Source: an uncultured beta proteobacterium (GTDB taxonomy: Bacteria > Pseudomonadota > Gammaproteobacteria > Burkholderiales > Burkholderiaceae_C). Taken from it: a stretch of 64,000 bases of DNA. Each line of letters opens with the position of its first letter. The first letter of the stretch is position 1. The notes under the pieces were generated by a model, which was not told the DNA's origin, made no database searches, and saw only the letters and a program-made list of their open reading frames with translations. Both the position numbers and the translations under genes were made by a program. The stretch spans positions 1-64,000 of the forward strand of contig CAIUDG010000024.1 in NCBI GenBank assembly GCA_903897925.1. The letters are read 5' to 3'. This document shows, piece by piece, positions 52,571 to 63,255 of this stretch.

Positions 52571-55225
52571 TCACTCCTCCCAATGCGGATTTTCTGGTTT
52601 GTTATTCAGCGGCATGGCAATGCGGATTCGGGTGCCCTGGCCCGGGCCGCTCTGGATGTCGACCGCGCCCTGGTGCACCAGCACGCGCTCTTGCATGCCG
52701 AGCAGGCCAAAGGTTTTTTTGCTTTTGGTGCTGGCCACGGCAAAACCAACGCCGTCGTCGCGGATGTCCACACACAACTTGCCATTGTGTGCGGTGACGC
52801 TGATGTCGACGCGGCTGGCCTGGGCGTGGCGCGTGATGTTGGTGAGCGACTCCTGCACCACGCGGAAGGTGGCCACGGCCACGGCTTCTGCGACATCGGC
52901 AATTGGCTGCGGCACATCGATCTGGCAGCGCAGGCCGGTGCGCTGCTGGAAGTCGCTGCCAAGCCATTCGATGGCAGCCAGCAGACCCATGTCCAGCGCC
53001 GTCGGGCGCAGATTGCTGGCGACGTTGCGCACCGCCTCGATGGCGCGGTCCACCAGGGCCTTGATGGCGCTGATTTTGGCCGGCATGTCTTCGCTCAGGG
53101 CGCCAAATTTGATCTGGAACAGCGACATCTCCATGCGCAGTGCGGTCATGATCTGGCCGAGCTCGTCGTGCACTTCGCGGGCCACGTGCTTGCGCTCGTT
53201 TTCCAGCAAGGCTTCTTTCTTGGCAGCCAGCTGGCGCAGCAGGCGGCGCGAGTCGGTGAGTTCCCGGTTCAGCGCAATTTGTGCCTGTTCGGCGCGCTTG
53301 AGGCCGGAAATATCGAGTTCCGATTCGACGTAATGGGTGATTTCACCGGTTTCGTTTTTGACCGCTGTGATGTTGAGCAGTTTGCTGTAGGTCTCGCCAT
53401 TTTTCCGGCGCCCCTGGGTTTCGCCCTGCCAGGAGCCCTGGCTGGCAAGCGCCTGTTGCATGCTTTTGAGTACGCTGGCGCTTGGCGCCTGGGCATAAAG
53501 CAGCTGTGGTGACTGGCCCATGACGTCAGACGCGGAATATCCGGTGTCGCGGCTGAAGGCGCTGTTGACGCGCTGGATCTTCTGTGCGGCGTCGGTGATC
53601 AGCATGGCAATTTGTGACTCAAAGGCCACGCCGGCGACGCGCAGTTCGCTTTCTGTGGCCTTGCGTTCGGTGATGTCGGTGGCCATGCCGCAGATCGAAT
53701 AAATCTGCCCCTGGGCATCGCGCAGCGGCACCTTGACCGACAGGTAGGTGCGCATGCCCTCCGGCCCCGGCACCAGTTCTTCCATTTCAAACGGACGCGC
53801 GGCTTGAATCACTTGCCGGTCGTTGGCCTGGAAGGCATCGGCTAGTACTTTGGGGAACAGGTCGTAGTCGGTTTTGCCAAGCGCATCGGCGGCCGAAATG
53901 CGCATCAGGTATTCAAACTGCCGATTGACGTGCAGATAGCGTCCCTGCAGGTCTTTCATGAAAATCACGGTGCGCGTGTTGTCGGTGATGGCGCGCAAAC
54001 GGCTTTCGCTCTCTTCCAGGGCGGTTTGCACTTTGACGCGTTCGCTGATGTCCTTGAGGGTGCCGATCATGCGCAGCGGGCGTGCGTCGGCATCGCGCTG
54101 CACCGCCACGCCACGCGACAGCAGCCATTTGTAGCTGCCGTTTTTGCAGCGCACGCGGTATTCGACGTTGTAGATGCTGCTTTGGTTGTTGAGGTAATCG
54201 GTCAGCACCTGCAAGGCCGCAGTGCGGTCGTCGGCATGGATGCAGTCACGCCATTGCGCGAGGCTGGGCGGCGGGTCTTCGGGCGCGTAGCCCAGGGTTT
54301 GCAGCAGCGGGGCAGAAAAATCGATCTGATTGCGCGCCAGGTCCCAGTCCCAGATGCCGTCGCTGGCGCCTTCGAGGGCAAATTTCCAGCGGAATTCACT
54401 GGCAGTGAGCGAGGCTTCGCGCTGGCGCAGCTCTTGCAGCAGGCGCGATTGTTCTTGCACCATGTGCGACAGTTCGGTGCGCCCGCGCACCAGTTCTGAA
54501 ATGTCGTACATCACCGAGCGGGTGCCGGCGAACTGGCCTTTGGCGTCGCTCACCATGGTGCCGCTGACGCTGACATGGCGCACGCTGCCGTCGCTGGCGA
54601 CCAGGTCGAATTCGAGGCCGTCAACGTGGCCTTCGGCAATGAAGCGTGGAAAGGAGCGCGCAAACAGGGCGCGCCCCTGCGGGGTGTAGAAGTCGCTCAT
54701 GGGCCGCCCGATTGCCTGCTCGCGCGGCAGGCCGAGCCAGCGCAGTTCGGTGGCGTTGATTTCCTGAATGCGGCCTTGCGGGTCGAGCGAGTGGTAGCCG
54801 CAGGGCGCGTTTTCCCATTTGTCGACGATGTGCCGGACTTCGTGCAGCAAATCGCGCACTTGTTCGCGCTGGTCCTGGCGCAGGCTGCAATAGGCGCGGG
54901 GACCGACACCTTCGGCGCCGGGTACCGCGGTAATGTGCAGCTCCACGTTCAGGGTGCTGCCGCTGGCGTGGCGCAGCACGGTCTTGCGGATGGTGGTGCG
55001 CGCCTGCGCACTGGCGCCGAGCCAGTGCAGCAGGGCCTCGACTTCGCCGCTCTGGGCATGCAGCTCGCTCAGCTGCAGCAGCGGCGGGCCTGAGGCCGGA
55101 TAGCCAAGCAAGGCCCGCGTGCCGCTACCGATGTGCAGCAGTTTGCCGCTGCCATCAAAGGCATAGGTGGTATGGATTTCGCCTGCCTCGAGGGCCGCTG
55201 CGCTGGGTTCGTCGGGGACGCTCAT
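52571..55225 (-). CDS. Cytoplasmic multi-PAS histidine kinase (NarX/HisKA_3 type)
   Basis: An 884-residue sensor kinase with no membrane helix. Five PAS-like segments can be placed at about 18-115, 135-255, 283-400, 408-525 and 530-650. The HisKA_3 dimerisation helix carries the phosphoacceptor His686 (AREVHDELGQIMTALRME), and the HATPase_c region follows (VVQESLTNITRHAQASRV; DDGVGFA; GLLGMQERV). Several PAS domains suggest several inputs or dimer relay; ligands such as heme or FAD cannot be told from sequence. It is directly followed by its NarL-type regulator and lies 11 bases after modC on the same strand, so it may share a transcript with modBC. Confidence 0.94.
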   Translation of the reverse strand: MSVPDEPSAAALEAGEIHTTYAFDGSGKLLHIGSGTRALLGYPASGPPLLQLSELHAQSGEVEALLHWLGASAQARTTIRKTVLRHASGSTLNVELHITAVPGAEGVGPRAYCSLRQDQREQVRDLLHEVRHIVDKWENAPCGYHSLDPQGRIQEINATELRWLGLPREQAIGRPMSDFYTPQGRALFARSFPRFIAEGHVDGLEFDLVASDGSVRHVSVSGTMVSDAKGQFAGTRSVMYDISELVRGRTELSHMVQEQSRLLQELRQREASLTASEFRWKFALEGASDGIWDWDLARNQIDFSAPLLQTLGYAPEDPPPSLAQWRDCIHADDRTAALQVLTDYLNNQSSIYNVEYRVRCKNGSYKWLLSRGVAVQRDADARPLRMIGTLKDISERVKVQTALEESESRLRAITDNTRTVIFMKDLQGRYLHVNRQFEYLMRISAADALGKTDYDLFPKVLADAFQANDRQVIQAARPFEMEELVPGPEGMRTYLSVKVPLRDAQGQIYSICGMATDITERKATESELRVAGVAFESQIAMLITDAAQKIQRVNSAFSRDTGYSASDVMGQSPQLLYAQAPSASVLKSMQQALASQGSWQGETQGRRKNGETYSKLLNITAVKNETGEITHYVESELDISGLKRAEQAQIALNRELTDSRRLLRQLAAKKEALLENERKHVAREVHDELGQIMTALRMEMSLFQIKFGALSEDMPAKISAIKALVDRAIEAVRNVASNLRPTALDMGLLAAIEWLGSDFQQRTGLRCQIDVPQPIADVAEAVAVATFRVVQESLTNITRHAQASRVDISVTAHNGKLCVDIRDDGVGFAVASTKSKKTFGLLGMQERVLVHQGAVDIQSGPGQGTRIRIAMPLNNKPENPHWEE

Positions 55226-55236
55226 GGGGCTCTACT

Positions 55237-56300
<1,064 letters not shown>

Positions 56301-56304
<4 letters not shown>

Positions 56305-56972
56305 GTGGGACGGTTCCAGCCACGGCTGTAGAGCAACAGCAGCAACACAAAAGACAAGCCGAGCATGCCGCCGGCAAGCCAGTGGGCGTTGCTGTATTCC
56401 AGTGCCTCGACGTGGTTGTAAATCGCCATCGAGACGACCTGGGTCTGGCCCGGGATATTGCCGCCAATCATCAGCACCACGCCGAATTCACCCAGGGTGT
56501 GGGCAAAGCCAAGCACGGCGGCGCTGAGGAAACCGGGCCGCGCCAGCGGCAGCACCACATGCACAAAGGTGTCCAGCGGCGTGGCGCGCAGAGTGGCCGC
56601 GGCTTCGAGCGGGGCCGTGCCGATGGCGGCGAAGGCCTGTTGCAGCGGCTGCAGCACAAAGGGCAGCGAATAAAGCATCGAGGCCAGTACCAGGCCGCTG
56701 AACGTGAAGGGCAGCAGGCCCAGGCCCAGTGCCTGCGTCAGCGCGCCGATCGGGCCGTGCGGGCCCATCAGCACCAGCAGGTAAAAGCCCAGCACCGCCG
56801 GCGGCAGCACCATCGGCAGCGTGAGCACCGCGCCAAGCACGTGTTTCCAGCGGGATTCGGTGCGCGCCAGCCACCAGGCCAGTGGTGTGCCCAACAGCAG
56901 CAACAGCAGCGTGCTCAGGCCGGCCAGGCGCAGGCTCAGCAGAATGGCAGCAAGATCGGCCTGGTTCAGCAT
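56301..56972 (-). CDS. modB: Molybdate ABC transporter permease ModB
   Basis: A 223-residue permease with about five or six membrane helices. The LTLPMVLPPAVLGFYLL segment is typical of ModB, and the EAA-type loop is EAAATLRATPLDTFVHVVLP, followed by FAHTLGEFGVVLMIGG, another ModB hallmark. It overlaps modC by four bases. It lies 17 bases after the second twin-permease ATPase gene. Confidence 0.93.
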
Positions 56973-56989
56973 CGCTGCGGCGCGCTGGC

Positions 56990-58303
56990 CTAGTCGGCAC
57001 TTTCGGTGTCGGCTTCTGGCAGGTGGATCATGCCGGTGTTGTAGTTGTAGCTATAGACCTCGCCATGGCGGCCCCATTCGATGGCGACGTTGAGCACGCG
57101 CTCGGCTTCTTCCTGGTCCAGGCTCTCGCGCAGCAGCGCCAGGAAGGGCTCTTCCTTGAGCTGGCCGGAGGGTTCCTGGGACAGGCTGTGGTGGATGTGC
57201 GCAGCCAGCGGCACACGGGCCAGCAACTGCTTGCCAAACAGGGCCTGGCGGTCGCTGTATTCGGCGGCCACGTATTGTTTCCCGGTGTCGGTCAGGGCCA
57301 TGTCGCCACCGGCCAGCACGGCAAAATCGAGCAGCGCCAGCGCTTCGGCGGCGGGCAGCAGCTCTTCGTCGGTGAGTTCGGTTTCCTCGCCCAGTTGTGG
57401 CAGGTCGGCGCGGCCGAAGAAGGGGTCTTCCATCAGGCGTTCCAGCAGGCCTTCCATGAGGCCGATGTCGGCTTCCGGCAGGCGGTCGTCCAGGCGCATC
57501 GGTTCGACTTCCTCGGTGGCCTTGCCGCTGCGCACGCGGCCGGCGGTCATGACGGCGTAAATTTCGTCGACCAGGGCGCGCACTTCGGCGCTGTCGGGGT
57601 CGCGCGGGCGTGGCAGATCAATCCGCATCTCAAACTTGACCCGGCCCGGGTCGCTGGCAAAAATCAGCACCCGGTCAGCCATCAGGATGGCTTCCTGGAT
57701 GTTGTGCGAGACCACCAGAATCGCCTTGGTCGAAATCTGCTGCTCTTCCCAGAGTTCCAGAATGTCGTCGCGCAGGCGTTCGCCGGTGAGCACATCGAGT
57801 GCCGAGAAGGCCTCGTCCATCAGCAGCACGTCGGGGTCAACCACCAGTGCGCGGGCGATGCCGACGCGCTGGCGCATGCCACCGGAAAGCTCGCGCGGCA
57901 GGGCGCCTTCGAAGCCGGACAGGCCGATCAGGTCAATCACTTTTTCAGCGCGTCGCGAACGCTCTTCTTTTTCAATGCCGCGCGCTTCCAGACCGATTTC
58001 AATGTTCTGCTCCACGGTCAGCCATGGGAACAGGGCAAACGACTGGAACACCATGCTGATGCCGCGTGCCGGGCCGTACAAGGGCTGGCCACGGTACAGC
58101 ACATCACCGCGGTCAGCGCCGATCAGTCCGGCCATGATGCGCAGCAGGGTTGACTTGCCGGAGCCGGACTGGCCCAGCAGGGCCACGATTTCGCGTTCTT
58201 TCAGACGGAAGTCGACGTTGTCGAGCACCGTGCGTGGCGTGCCGTCGGCCGATTTGAACGACTTGCCGACCGATTTCAATTCAACAATCAAGGGGGTACT
58301 CAT
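56990..58303 (-). CDS. ABC ATPase with AAA-associated domain, second copy
   Basis: A 437-residue ATPase paralogous to the one at 18875-20221. The ABC domain has GQSGSGKST, FQSFALFPW, LSGGMRQR and VLLMDEAFSALD. The C-terminal AAA-associated region (about 290-420) contains GKQYVAAEYSDRQALFGKQL. It follows its permease after 7 bases. As in the first copy, no binding protein is present. The substrate is unknown. Confidence 0.92.
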   Translation of the reverse strand: MSTPLIVELKSVGKSFKSADGTPRTVLDNVDFRLKEREIVALLGQSGSGKSTLLRIMAGLIGADRGDVLYRGQPLYGPARGISMVFQSFALFPWLTVEQNIEIGLEARGIEKEERSRRAEKVIDLIGLSGFEGALPRELSGGMRQRVGIARALVVDPDVLLMDEAFSALDVLTGERLRDDILELWEEQQISTKAILVVSHNIQEAILMADRVLIFASDPGRVKFEMRIDLPRPRDPDSAEVRALVDEIYAVMTAGRVRSGKATEEVEPMRLDDRLPEADIGLMEGLLERLMEDPFFGRADLPQLGEETELTDEELLPAAEALALLDFAVLAGGDMALTDTGKQYVAAEYSDRQALFGKQLLARVPLAAHIHHSLSQEPSGQLKEEPFLALLRESLDQEEAERVLNVAIEWGRHGEVYSYNYNTGMIHLPEADTESAD

Positions 58304-58310
58304 GGGGGCC

Positions 58311-60041
58311 TCAGAAATGCATGCGGTCTTCAGCCATGCGGTAGAGCCGGCGCCAGACGAAATGGTTGAGTGTCATGACATAGACGCACATCACGCCGAT
58401 GCCCAGCGCAATGCGCGGAAAGTCGCCAATCGCCGTCATCTCGGCGATGTAGCTGCCAATGCCGTGCGCCTTGACGGTGGTGTCGCCCCAGGTCACGTAT
58501 TCGGCGACGATGCTGGCGTTCCAGGAGCCGCCGCTGGCGGTGATGGCGCCGGTGACAAAGCTCGGGAATACCGCCGGCAACAGGTAGCGGCGCCAGCGCA
58601 GTGTGCCTTTGAGGCCGATGTTGCGTGCGGCATAGCGCAGTTCGGTGGGGATGGTGGAGGCGCCGGCAATCACGTTGAACAGCAAATACCACTGGGTGCC
58701 AAAAATCATCAGCGGCGAGAGCCAGATGTCGGGCGTCAGCCCGAACTTCACAATGGCCAGCACAAACACCGGAAACATCAGATTGGCCGGAAACGCCGCC
58801 AGAAACTGGGCCACGGCTTGCACCCGGGCGGCAATCAGCGGGTTCATGCCGATCCAGATGCCGATCGGTACCCAGATCAGCGCCGCCAGCACAATCAGCA
58901 GGATCACGCGCACCAGGGTGTAGAAGCCGAGCACGAAGACGTGGCCCACTTCGGTCCAGCCGACTTCGGCGTGGATGAAGGTAAACAGGCGCCAGCATGC
59001 GAACAGGATCAGTGCCGCCAGTGTGGCGTCCCAGGCGCGTGTCAGGGTCGGCGAGGTTTCGGTCTGGCGCGCGCGGATCGAGGTGCCGTCGTGGGTGATG
59101 CGAAACAGTGTGATGGAGCGGTTCAGCAGGCGTGCGAAGAAGGCGCCGATCAACTGCAGGCGTTCGGTGCGGCGCAGCCAGGTCAGCAGCCAGGATGTTT
59201 GTTCCTGTGTGCCGCCGATTTCTTCGAAGCGGAACTTGTCCGACCAAGCCAGCAGCGGCCGGAAGAACAGCTGGTCATACAGCAGCACGCCGACCAGCAT
59301 GGCGCCAACGGCCAGACCGATGGCGCCCATGTCCTTGGCTTCAATCGCCATGGCGATGTAGGAGCCGATGCCGGGCAGCTTGATGTTCTGGTTCGACACC
59401 GAAATGGCCTCCGAGGCGACCACGAAGAACCAGCCGCCGGACATCGACATCATCATGTTCCAGAGCAGGGCTGGCATGGCGTAAGGCATGTCCAGGCGCC
59501 AGAAGCGCTGCCAGTTGGAGAGCTGGAACACGCGCGCGGCTTCCTGCAGTTCCGAGGGCACGGTTTTGAACGACTGGTACAGGCTGAACGCCATGTTCCA
59601 GGCCTGCGAGGTAAAAATGGCGAAGATGGCAGCGCACTCAACGCCGAGCAGGCTGCCCGGGAACAGGGCGATGAAGCCGGTCACGGTGATCGACAGAAAG
59701 CCCAGGATCGGGATCGACTGCAGGATGTCGAGCATTGGCACCAGAAACTTTTCGGCGGCGCGGTATTTGGTCGCCAGCACCGCAAACACCACACTGAACA
59801 CCAGCGAGGCGGCCAGTGCGGCAAACATGCGCAAGGTGGTGCGCAGCAGGTAATACGGCAGGTTTTCGAGGCCCAGCGAGATCGGCAGGTCGGTGCCGAG
59901 TTCATAGGGCGTGGACATTTCGCTGGCGCCAAAGGCGGCCATGACCAGGATGGCCATCACCAGCGGCAACAAGGCCCAGTCCCAGCGGTTGCCGCTGGCT
60001 TCCACCACTTGGCGGGGAAAGAATGTTTTCTGGTTTTTCAT
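58311..60041 (-). CDS. Twin-domain ABC permease, second copy
   Basis: A 576-residue fused permease, paralogous to the one at 20227-21969: both share long stretches such as LFPGSLxGVECAAIFAIFT, SEAIS and NWGS/GTQWY-LFNVIAGA. The EAA loops are EAARVFQLSNWQRFWRLDMP and YAARNIGLKGTLRWRRYLLP, the second of which is degenerate relative to the first copy (EAA replaced by YAA). About 10-12 membrane helices are expected. It is the first gene of a two-gene operon with its ATPase. The upstream neighbour is hemerythrin, after 151 bases. Confidence 0.92.
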   Translation of the reverse strand: MKNQKTFFPRQVVEASGNRWDWALLPLVMAILVMAAFGASEMSTPYELGTDLPISLGLENLPYYLLRTTLRMFAALAASLVFSVVFAVLATKYRAAEKFLVPMLDILQSIPILGFLSITVTGFIALFPGSLLGVECAAIFAIFTSQAWNMAFSLYQSFKTVPSELQEAARVFQLSNWQRFWRLDMPYAMPALLWNMMMSMSGGWFFVVASEAISVSNQNIKLPGIGSYIAMAIEAKDMGAIGLAVGAMLVGVLLYDQLFFRPLLAWSDKFRFEEIGGTQEQTSWLLTWLRRTERLQLIGAFFARLLNRSITLFRITHDGTSIRARQTETSPTLTRAWDATLAALILFACWRLFTFIHAEVGWTEVGHVFVLGFYTLVRVILLIVLAALIWVPIGIWIGMNPLIAARVQAVAQFLAAFPANLMFPVFVLAIVKFGLTPDIWLSPLMIFGTQWYLLFNVIAGASTIPTELRYAARNIGLKGTLRWRRYLLPAVFPSFVTGAITASGGSWNASIVAEYVTWGDTTVKAHGIGSYIAEMTAIGDFPRIALGIGVMCVYVMTLNHFVWRRLYRMAEDRMHF

Positions 60042-60153
60042 GAAATCGGGGCGGCGCTAGCGTGACTGGCAAACCCCGATTGTCGGCGAAGAAATAGCGC
60101 CTTGAAATGTCATATTCGATGCCGGGTGGGTTCTGCCTGGCGCCCGTCCCGGC

Positions 60154-60192
60154 CGGTACCGCTCGGTATCGTTCGGTACCGCTCGGTACCGG
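60154..60192. repeat. Four tandem copies of a 10-base repeat
   Basis: The unit CGGTACCGCT occurs about four times in a row (the second copy has changes: CGGTATCGTT), ending in GGTT at the hemerythrin stop codon. Each copy contains the palindrome GGTACC. The repeat lies between the hemerythrin stop and the twin-permease gene start, at the 3' end of the hemerythrin transcript. Confidence 0.75.
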
Positions 60193-60768
60193 TTAATTCA
60201 GCGCCGGTCCCAGTCCATAGGGTGCCGGCACCATCGACACAATGCGGGTAAACAGGGCGCGGAATTCGCCGGTCGGGCCGGACCACGGGTCTTTGTTGGC
60301 TTCGAAGGCGGCGTCGATGCCGGCCCAGTCCTGCGGGCTGAGCTTGCGTACTGCCAGAGGCAGCAGTTCACGTTCTTCCAGACTGATGTGTTTCCAGGTG
60401 GAATCGATGTAGCGCGTGGCGGCCGCGTCAAAGGCGTCCAGACCGGTGGCGGCCTGGGCCTGGTAGCTTTTCAGGGCGGCGCGCAGTTGCAGGGTTGCCA
60501 GGGTGCCTTGTTCGTGGTCGTGCTCCAGTTTCTGGATCAGTTCCTCGCACTCTGGCAGCGCGCGCCGCATGGCAACGAACAGCACCTCGTCTTCCTTGGG
60601 GTGGTGCAGCTTGTCCGGCACTTCGGTGATGTATTCGATCAGTGCGTCGAGCAGCACAAAGTCGGGCTTGGCACTGCCGGCGCGGATGCTGTCCAGCACA
60701 AAGCGCAGGGCCTGTACCACCGCGCCCAGGGCGCGGTGTTCAGCGTGAATGATGTCTATGGCTTTCAT
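60193..60768 (-). CDS. Hemerythrin domain protein
   Basis: A 191-residue protein with a hemerythrin-type four-helix bundle for a non-heme diiron site. Candidate ligands are His11 (AEHRAL), His55-xxx-Glu59 (HHPKED), His83 or His85 (EHDHEQ) and His127-xxx-Glu131 (HISLEE). Such bacterial proteins sense or carry oxygen, or protect against NO or iron stress. The last 45 residues extend beyond the bundle. Downstream is a tandem decamer repeat. Upstream, after 33 bases, is the livF stop, so it may be the last gene of the liv transcript. Confidence 0.9.
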   Translation of the reverse strand: MKAIDIIHAEHRALGAVVQALRFVLDSIRAGSAKPDFVLLDALIEYITEVPDKLHHPKEDEVLFVAMRRALPECEELIQKLEHDHEQGTLATLQLRAALKSYQAQAATGLDAFDAAATRYIDSTWKHISLEERELLPLAVRKLSPQDWAGIDAAFEANKDPWSGPTGEFRALFTRIVSMVPAPYGLGPALN

Positions 60769-60801
60769 GGCGGGGCCTGTGCAATCGGTGGGTGGAAAAG
60801 A

Positions 60802-61509
60802 TCAATGGGCGGCAACGCCGAGCCAGCTGTCGAGCAGGGCCGGATCGTCCAGCAGCGGCTGGCTCGGCCCCAGATAGACGCCGCGTCCGCGTTCCAGCAC
60901 CAGCGCCTGGCGCGTCAGCGGCAGAATCTGGCGCGCGTGCTGCTCGACCAGGATCACGGCCATGCCGCTGTCCTGCGTCAGCTGCTGGATGATGGCCAGC
61001 AATTCCTGCACGATCAGTGGCGCCAGGCCTTCCAGCGGCTCGTCGAGCAGCAGCAGTTTCGGGTTCAGCATCAGCGCCCGGCCCATGGCCAGCATCTGCT
61101 GTTCGCCACCGGAGAGCTGATTGCCCATGTTGTTGCGGCGCTCTTCCAGGCGCGGAAACATGGCGTAGATTTTTTTCAGGTCCCAGGGGCCCGGGGTCTG
61201 CGCCACTGTGAGGTTTTCCTGCACCGTCAGCGAAGGGAAAATATCGCGCTCCTGCGGCACCCAGCCGAGTCCGGCGTGGGCCCGGGCGTGGGCTGCAATC
61301 CGGCGCAGATCCTGGCCGGCAAACTGCATGCTGCCACGGACAAAATGGGTGGCCCCCATCAGGGTCGCCAGCAGGCTGGTCTTGCCCATGCCATTGCGGC
61401 CCAGCAGGGACAGGCTGTCGCCCTCCTGCAGGCGCAGGGAAATGCCTTCCAGCACCACCGCCTCGCCGTAGCCGGCCCAGACCTCATCCAGTTGTAACAA
61501 TTCAGCCAT
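60802..61509 (-). CDS. livF: Branched-chain amino-acid ABC ATPase LivF-type
   Basis: A 235-residue ATPase of the LivF class. Walker A is GRNGMGKTS, the signature is LSGGEQQMLAMGRA, and Walker B is LLLLDEPLEGLAP, with the class-typical VEQHARQIL. It overlaps livG by eight bases. Transport could be of branched-chain amino acids, urea, amides or aromatic compounds, since all share this family. Confidence 0.94.
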   Translation of the reverse strand: MAELLQLDEVWAGYGEAVVLEGISLRLQEGDSLSLLGRNGMGKTSLLATLMGATHFVRGSMQFAGQDLRRIAAHARAHAGLGWVPQERDIFPSLTVQENLTVAQTPGPWDLKKIYAMFPRLEERRNNMGNQLSGGEQQMLAMGRALMLNPKLLLLDEPLEGLAPLIVQELLAIIQQLTQDSGMAVILVEQHARQILPLTRQALVLERGRGVYLGPSQPLLDDPALLDSWLGVAAH

Positions 61510-62254
61510 GCACGGCCTCTCCGAGGTAAACCTCTTTCACTTTCGGGTCGTTGGCAATTTGCTGCGGACTGCCCTGCGTCAGCAGGGCGCCGCTGACCAG
61601 CACCGAGATCTGGTCGGCAAAGCGGAACACCAGGTCCATATCGTGTTCGATCAGCACAATGGTGACCGAGCGCGGCAGCGCGGCGATGGATTCGAACAGG
61701 GCGCGGCTTTCCGAGGTGGGTACGCCGGCCGCCGGTTCGTCCAGCAGCAGCACCTTTGGTTGGGCCGCCAGTGCCAGGGCGATTTCGATCAGGCGCTGTT
61801 TTCCGTAAGCCAGGTTGCGCGTTTTTTCATAGGCCACGTCAAGCAGGTTCAGGGTGCGCAGCAGTGCCACTGCTTCGTCCACTGCCTTGGTGTGCGCGGC
61901 CACCGGCTGCCAGAAGCGCGCGCTCAGGCCGAGGCGCTCGTTGACTGCCAGCAGCACCGATTCCAGTACCGTCAGGTCGGCAAACAGGCGGTTGATCTGG
62001 AAGGTGCGGGCCAGGCCGCGGCGCACGCGCTGGTGTTGTGCCAGGCGCGTGACCGGCGTGCCGTCAAGCAGCACGCTGCCGCTGCTGGGTTCCAGAAAAC
62101 CGGTCAGCAGATTGATCAGCGTGGTCTTGCCGGCGCCGTTCGGGCCGATCAGCGCATGGCGCGCACCGGCTTCGACTTTCAGCGAAACATTGTTGGTGGC
62201 GACAAAGCCGCCGAATTTCTTCACCAGTCCCTGGGTTTCCAGTGCGTAATTCAT
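61502..62254 (-). CDS. livG: Branched-chain amino-acid ABC ATPase LivG-type
   Basis: A 250-residue ATPase of the LivG class. The ATG at 62254 begins MNYALETQGLVKKFGGFVA; a longer frame to 63199 runs through livM and is not used. Walker A is GPNGAGKTT, the family motif RRGLARTFQINRLFADLTVL follows, the signature is LAYGKQRLIEIALAL, in which the usual Ser is Ala, and Walker B is VLLLDEPAAGV. It overlaps livM by four bases and livF by eight. Confidence 0.94.
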   Translation of the reverse strand: MNYALETQGLVKKFGGFVATNNVSLKVEAGARHALIGPNGAGKTTLINLLTGFLEPSSGSVLLDGTPVTRLAQHQRVRRGLARTFQINRLFADLTVLESVLLAVNERLGLSARFWQPVAAHTKAVDEAVALLRTLNLLDVAYEKTRNLAYGKQRLIEIALALAAQPKVLLLDEPAAGVPTSESRALFESIAALPRSVTIVLIEHDMDLVFRFADQISVLVSGALLTQGSPQQIANDPKVKEVYLGEAVHG

Positions 62255-63246
62255 GCGGCATCTCCGTGTGAGCCGGGCAGGCGCCGCGCCAGGTGGCGCA
62301 GGCCGCCCATGACGCCGTCGCGGGCGAACAGCACGATCAGCAGCAGCAGGGCGCCGAGCCAGAATTCCCAGTATTCCGGGTTGATGTCGGACAGCGCGTG
62401 GTGCGCCGTCATGAACACCATGGTGCCCAGCAGCGCGCCGTACAGGCTGCCGGAGCCGCCCAGCACCAGCATCAGCAGCAGCTCCGCCGAGCGGTTGAAG
62501 GCGAGCACATCGAGCGCCACAAACTGGGTGGTCTGGGCCATCAGGGCACCGGCAATGCCGGCATAGGCGGCGGCCAGGGTGTAGACCGCTGCCAGCCGGA
62601 TGTTGACCGGCGCGCCCAGCGCCGGCATGCGCGCAACGTTCAGGCGGATGCCCTTGAGGCCCAGGCCGAATGGGCTGTGCACCAGTTTGCGCGCCAGCCA
62701 GAACAGCAGGAACAGCACCACCAGCGCATACCAGAAGGCGGTTTTGCCATACAGGTCGAAACGGAAGCTGCCAAAAATCGGCGCCACTTCCATGCCCGAC
62801 AGGCCGTCCACGCCGCCGGTGATGGAGGTCATTTTGTTGGCCACTTCGTACAGCATCATGGCCACGCCCAGCGTCACCATCAGGCGCGTCAGGTCGGCGC
62901 CGCGCAGCACCAGCAGGCTGGTGACAAAGCCCAGCGCCGCGGCACAGATGGCGGCGGCCAGCAGGCCGGACAAGGGTTCGCTCCAGCCATTCGAGGCCAG
63001 CAGACCGGCGGTGTAAGCGCCAACGCCAAAGAAGGCGGCATGGCCGAGCGAGACGATGCCGGCGTAGCCCAGGATCAGGTCCAGCGAGAGACAGAACAGT
63101 GCCGTGATGGCGATCTGCGTCAGCAGCACCAGATTGTCCGGGAACACAAAATAGGCCAGCACCGGCAGCAACCAGAACAGCCGTTCCGGCCAGCGCCAAC
63201 GGTCGCCCGCGCGCAGGCGGGCCAGGTCAAAAGAATCAGCAGGCAT
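62251..63246 (-). CDS. livM: Branched-chain amino-acid ABC permease LivM-type
   Basis: A 331-residue permease with about nine or ten membrane helices. The family segments SLDLILGYAGIVSLGHAAFF and YTLAAAYAGIAGALMAQT, and the end motif MLVLGGSGSLYGALLGT, are clear. It follows livH by nine bases and overlaps livG by four. Confidence 0.94.
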   Translation of the reverse strand: MPADSFDLARLRAGDRWRWPERLFWLLPVLAYFVFPDNLVLLTQIAITALFCLSLDLILGYAGIVSLGHAAFFGVGAYTAGLLASNGWSEPLSGLLAAAICAAALGFVTSLLVLRGADLTRLMVTLGVAMMLYEVANKMTSITGGVDGLSGMEVAPIFGSFRFDLYGKTAFWYALVVLFLLFWLARKLVHSPFGLGLKGIRLNVARMPALGAPVNIRLAAVYTLAAAYAGIAGALMAQTTQFVALDVLAFNRSAELLLMLVLGGSGSLYGALLGTMVFMTAHHALSDINPEYWEFWLGALLLLIVLFARDGVMGGLRHLARRLPGSHGDAA

Positions 63247-63255
63247 GGATAGTCC

